Shown here: in pieces, positions 61,121 to 64,000 of the stretch | Numbering within the stretch: position 1 is the first letter of the stretch | Layout of the letters: each line of letters starts with the position of its first letter | NCBI GenBank assembly: GCA_028752905.1 | Contig: JAQNBH010000069.1 | Span: 248,001 to 312,000, forward strand | DNA: 64,000 nucleotides | DNA from: Cladorhizidae sp. MBARI D1340-BT2 | Lineage: Eukaryota; Porifera; Demospongiae; Poecilosclerida; Cladorhizidae | Direction: 5' to 3' | Notes under the pieces: model-generated | Databases searched by the model: none | Seen by the model: only the letters and a program-made list of their open reading frames with translations | Told to the model about the DNA's origin: nothing | Made by a program: the position numbers and the translations under genes

Positions 61121-64000
61121 GAGCATCTAGTCATTATTCCTGATGAATGTCAGAGCATCCAGTCATTATTCTGATGAAGACTAGAGAATTTAGTCATTAT
61201 TCCTGATGAAGGCTAGAGCATCTAGTCATTATTCCTGATGAAGGCTAGAGCATCTAGTCATTATTCCTGATGAAGGCTAGAGCATCTAGTCATTATTCCT
61301 GATGAAGGCTAGAGCATCTAGTCATTATTCCTGATGAAGGCTGGAGCATCTAGTCAATATTCCTGATGATGGCTAGAGCATCTAGTCATTAGTCCTGATG
61401 AAGGCTAGAGCATCTAGTCATTATTCCTGATTACTAGAGCATCTAGTCATTATTCCTGAAAGTTATGATTCCTGATAAAGGCTGGAGCATCTAGTCATTA
61501 TTCTGATGAAGGCTAGAGCATTTAGTCATTACTCCTGATGAAGGCTAGAGCATCTAGTCATTATTCCTTGATGAAGGCTAGAGCATCTAGTTATTATTCC
61601 TTGATGAAGGCTAGAGCATCTAGTCATTATTCCTGATGAATGTCAGAGCATCCAGTCATTATTCTGATGAAGACTAGAGAATATAGTCATTATTCCTGAT
61701 GAAGGCTAGAGCATCTAGTCATTATTCCTGATGAAGGCTAGAGCATCTAGTCATTATTCCTGATGAAGGCTAGAGCATCTAGTCATTATTCCTGATGAAG
61801 GCTAGAGCATCTAGTCATTATTCCTGATGAAGGCTAGAGCATCTAGTCATTATTCCTGATGAAGGCTAGAGCATCTAGTCATTATTCCTGATGAAGGCTA
61901 GAGCATCTAGTCATTATTCCTGATGAAGGTTGGAGTATCTAGTCAATATTCCTGATGAAGACTAGAGCATCTAGTCACTATTCCTAATGAAGGCTAGGCT
62001 AGACCATCTAGTCATTATTCCTGATGACTAGAGCATCAGTTATTCTAGTCATTATCCTGATGACTAGAGCATCTAGTCATTATTCCTGATCGTCATTATT
62101 CATGATGAAGGCTGGAGCATCTAGTCATTATTCCTTGATGAAGGCTAGAGCATCTAGTCCTTATTCCTGATGATGGCTAGAGCATCTAGTCATTAATCTC
62201 CTGATGAAGGCTAGATTGTCTAGTCATTATTCCTGATGACTAGAGCATCTAGTCATTATTCCTGATAATTATTATTCCTGATGAAAGATGGAGCTTCTAG
62301 TCATTATTCCTGATGAAGTCTAGTGTATTTAGACATTATTCCTGATGAAGGCTAGAGCATCTAGTCATTATTCCTTGATGAAGGCTAGAGCATCTAGTTA
62401 TTATTCCTTGATGAAGGCTAGAGCATCTAGTCATTATTCCTGATGAAGGTCAGAGAATCTAGTCATTATTCCTGATGAAGGCTAGAGCACCTAGTCATTA
62501 TTTATGATGAAGAGACTGGAGCATATAGTCAATATTCCTGATGAAGGCTAGATCATCTAGTCATTATTCCTGATGAAGGCTGGAGCATCTAGTCATTAAC
62601 GCTGGAGCATCTAGTCATTATTCCTGATGAAGACTAGAGCATCTAGTCATTATTCCTGATGAAGGCTAGAGAATCTAGTAATTATTCCTGATGAAGGCTA
62701 TAGTCATTATTCCTGATGAAGGCTAGAGCATCTTGTCATTATTCCAGGAGCATCTAGTCATTATTCCTGATGAAGGCTAAAGCATCTAGTCCTTATTCCT
62801 GCTAGAGCATCTAGTCATTATTCCTGATGAAGGCTAGAGCATCTAGTCATTATTCTTGATGAAGGGAGGAGCATCTAGTCAATATTCCTGATGAACTAGA
62901 GCATCTAGTCATTATTCCTGATGAAGGCTAGGCTACTGCATCTAGTCATTATTCCTGATGACTAGAGCATCTAGTCATTATTCCTGATAGTCATTATTCT
63001 TGATGAAGGCTGGAGCATCTAGTTATTATTCCTGATGAAGGCTAGAGCATCTAGTCATTATTCCTGATGAAGGCTAGAGCATCTAATCATTATTCCTGAT
63101 GAAGGCTAGAGCATCTAGTCATTATCCTGATGAAGGCCACAGCATCTAGTCATTATTCCTGATGAAGGCTTGAGCACCTAGTCATTATTCCTGATGAAGG
63201 CTAGAACACCTAGTCATTATTCCTGATGAAGGCTAGAGTACCTAGTCATTATTCATTGATGAAGGCTAGAGCATCTAGTCATTATTCCTGATGAAGGCTA
63301 GGCTACTGCATCTAGTCATTATTCCTGATGACTAGAGCATCTAGTCATTATTCCTGATAGTCATTATTCTTGATGAAGGATGGAGCATCTAGTCATTATT
63401 CCTGATGAAGGCTAGAGCATCTATTCATTATTCCTGATGAAGGCTAGAGCATCTAGTCATTATTCCTGATGAAGGCTAGAGCATCTAGTCATTATCCTGA
63501 TGAAGGCCACAGCATCTAGTCATTATTCCTGATGAAGGCTAGAGCACCTAGTCATTATTCCTGATGAAGGCTAGAACACCTAGTCATTATTCCTTATGAA
63601 CGCTAGAGTACCTAGTCATTATTCATTGATGAAGGCTAGAGCATCTAGTCATTATTCCTGATGAAGGTCAGAGCATCTAGTCATTTTTCCTGATGAAGGC
63701 TAGAGCATCTAGTCATTATTCCTGATGAAGGCTAGAGCATCTAGTCATTATTCCTGATGAAGACTAGAGCATCTAGTCATTATTCCTGATGAAGGCTAGA
63801 GCATCTAGTCATTATTCCTGATGAAGTCTAGAGCATCTAGTCATTATTCCTGATGAAGCTATAGCACCTAGTCATTATTCCTGATGAAGGCTGGAGCATC
63901 TAGTCAATATTCCTGATGATGGCTAGAGCATCTAGTCATTATTCCTGATTACTAGAGCATCTAGTCATTATTCCTGAAAGTTATGATTCCTGATAAAGGC
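57437..64000 (-). repeat. 3,883-bp tandem duplication, second unit cut by window end
   Basis: Unit 1 is about 57,437-61,319 and unit 2 starts about 61,320. TGAAAGTTATG at 57,575 pairs with 61,458 and 60,093 with 63,976, TTAACGCTGG at 58,714 with 62,597, and GGTTGGAG at 58,045 with 61,928, all offset by 3,883. Rows are almost identical; one visible difference is TTAGTCTCC near 58,310 against TTAATCTCC near 62,193. The window end falls about 1.2 kb before unit 2 would finish. Confidence 0.88.

Larger units (their letters stand above)
38108..64000 (-). repeat. 32-bp satellite array, reverse-sense domain, distal part
   Basis: About 810 monomers in the reverse sense, continuing past the window end. 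The array alternates between blocks with TTAAATCTGG (38,372; 53,130; 55,150) and blocks with TTAACGCTGG (51,117; 56,660; 58,714; 62,597). Homogeneous runs are longest here: 57,815-58,038 and 61,698-61,921 each hold seven consecutive identical consensus monomers. No interval of 300 bases or more lacks the repeat. Confidence 0.97.

Noticed and set aside
1..64000. CRISPR array, because repeats of about 32 bp fall in the usual repeat-length range
   Set aside because: The repeats abut one another with no unique spacers of constant length, they drift by substitution and truncation, they switch strand, and no cas-like gene is present.
1..64000. Iterons of a plasmid or phage replication origin
   Set aside because: Iteron clusters are short (a few to some tens of copies) and lie beside a replication gene. 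Here thousands of copies fill 64 kb with no such gene.
1..64000. Protein-coding repeat (for example a repetitive surface protein)
   Set aside because: A 32-bp period shifts frame at each monomer, and the unit contains TAA, TGA and TAG on one strand and TGA and TAG on the other, so no long open frame exists. The short open stretches are by-products of the repeat.
1..64000. Telomeric repeat or a canonical CENP-B box in the monomer
   Set aside because: The monomer contains no TTAGGG, TTTAGGG or TTAGG arrays and no motif resembling the TTCG...CGGGA pattern of the CENP-B box.

Overview
This window is essentially one block of satellite DNA. About 2,000 head-to-tail copies of a monomer of about 32 bp fill it from base 1 to base 64,000. 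A clean copy sits at 661-692, and a clean opposite-strand copy at 61,741-61,772. The consensus monomer is 13/32 G+C. Its centre is a small dyad, CTAGA-TGC-TCTAG. Monomers differ by scattered substitutions, 1-bp indels and recurring truncated forms. I see no rRNA, tRNA, CRISPR array, operon, promoter or conventional gene. Stop codons recur in all frames of the repeat. The DNA is most likely from heterochromatin (pericentromeric, centromeric, subtelomeric or B/sex-chromosome) of a eukaryote with a long-read assembly. The sequence alone does not allow me to name the species, or even plant versus animal.

Layout: (1) 1-8,158, monomers in the forward sense. (2) A strand switch at 8,158/8,159. (3) 8,159-11,596, monomers in the opposite sense, at first reusing (reverse-complemented) the same marker monomers as the forward domain. 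(4) 11,597-11,733, a 137-bp non-satellite insert (75/137 G+C) with an open frame of 45 codons. (5) 11,734-64,000, opposite-sense array, broken only by a 178-bp segment at 37,930-38,107 that is flipped. Flipping it back restores the expected repeat order exactly at both ends.

Recurring marker monomers show a nested higher-order structure. Direct tandem duplications are visible with unit lengths of about 407, 372, 1,679, 1,844, 2,020, 2,115, 2,518, 3,402, 3,518, 3,883, 5,525 and 5,705-5,741 bp. Several copies differ by only a handful of bases, so these expansions look recent (or, in the worst case, are assembly duplications). The window therefore records how a satellite grows: point variants arise in 32-bp monomers, become linked into kilobase blocks, and the blocks are then duplicated repeatedly by unequal exchange or replication slippage, with rare inversions and one foreign insertion.

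Offsets between copies were counted by hand from marker positions and are reliable to within a few bases. Block edges are approximate because every monomer resembles its neighbour.
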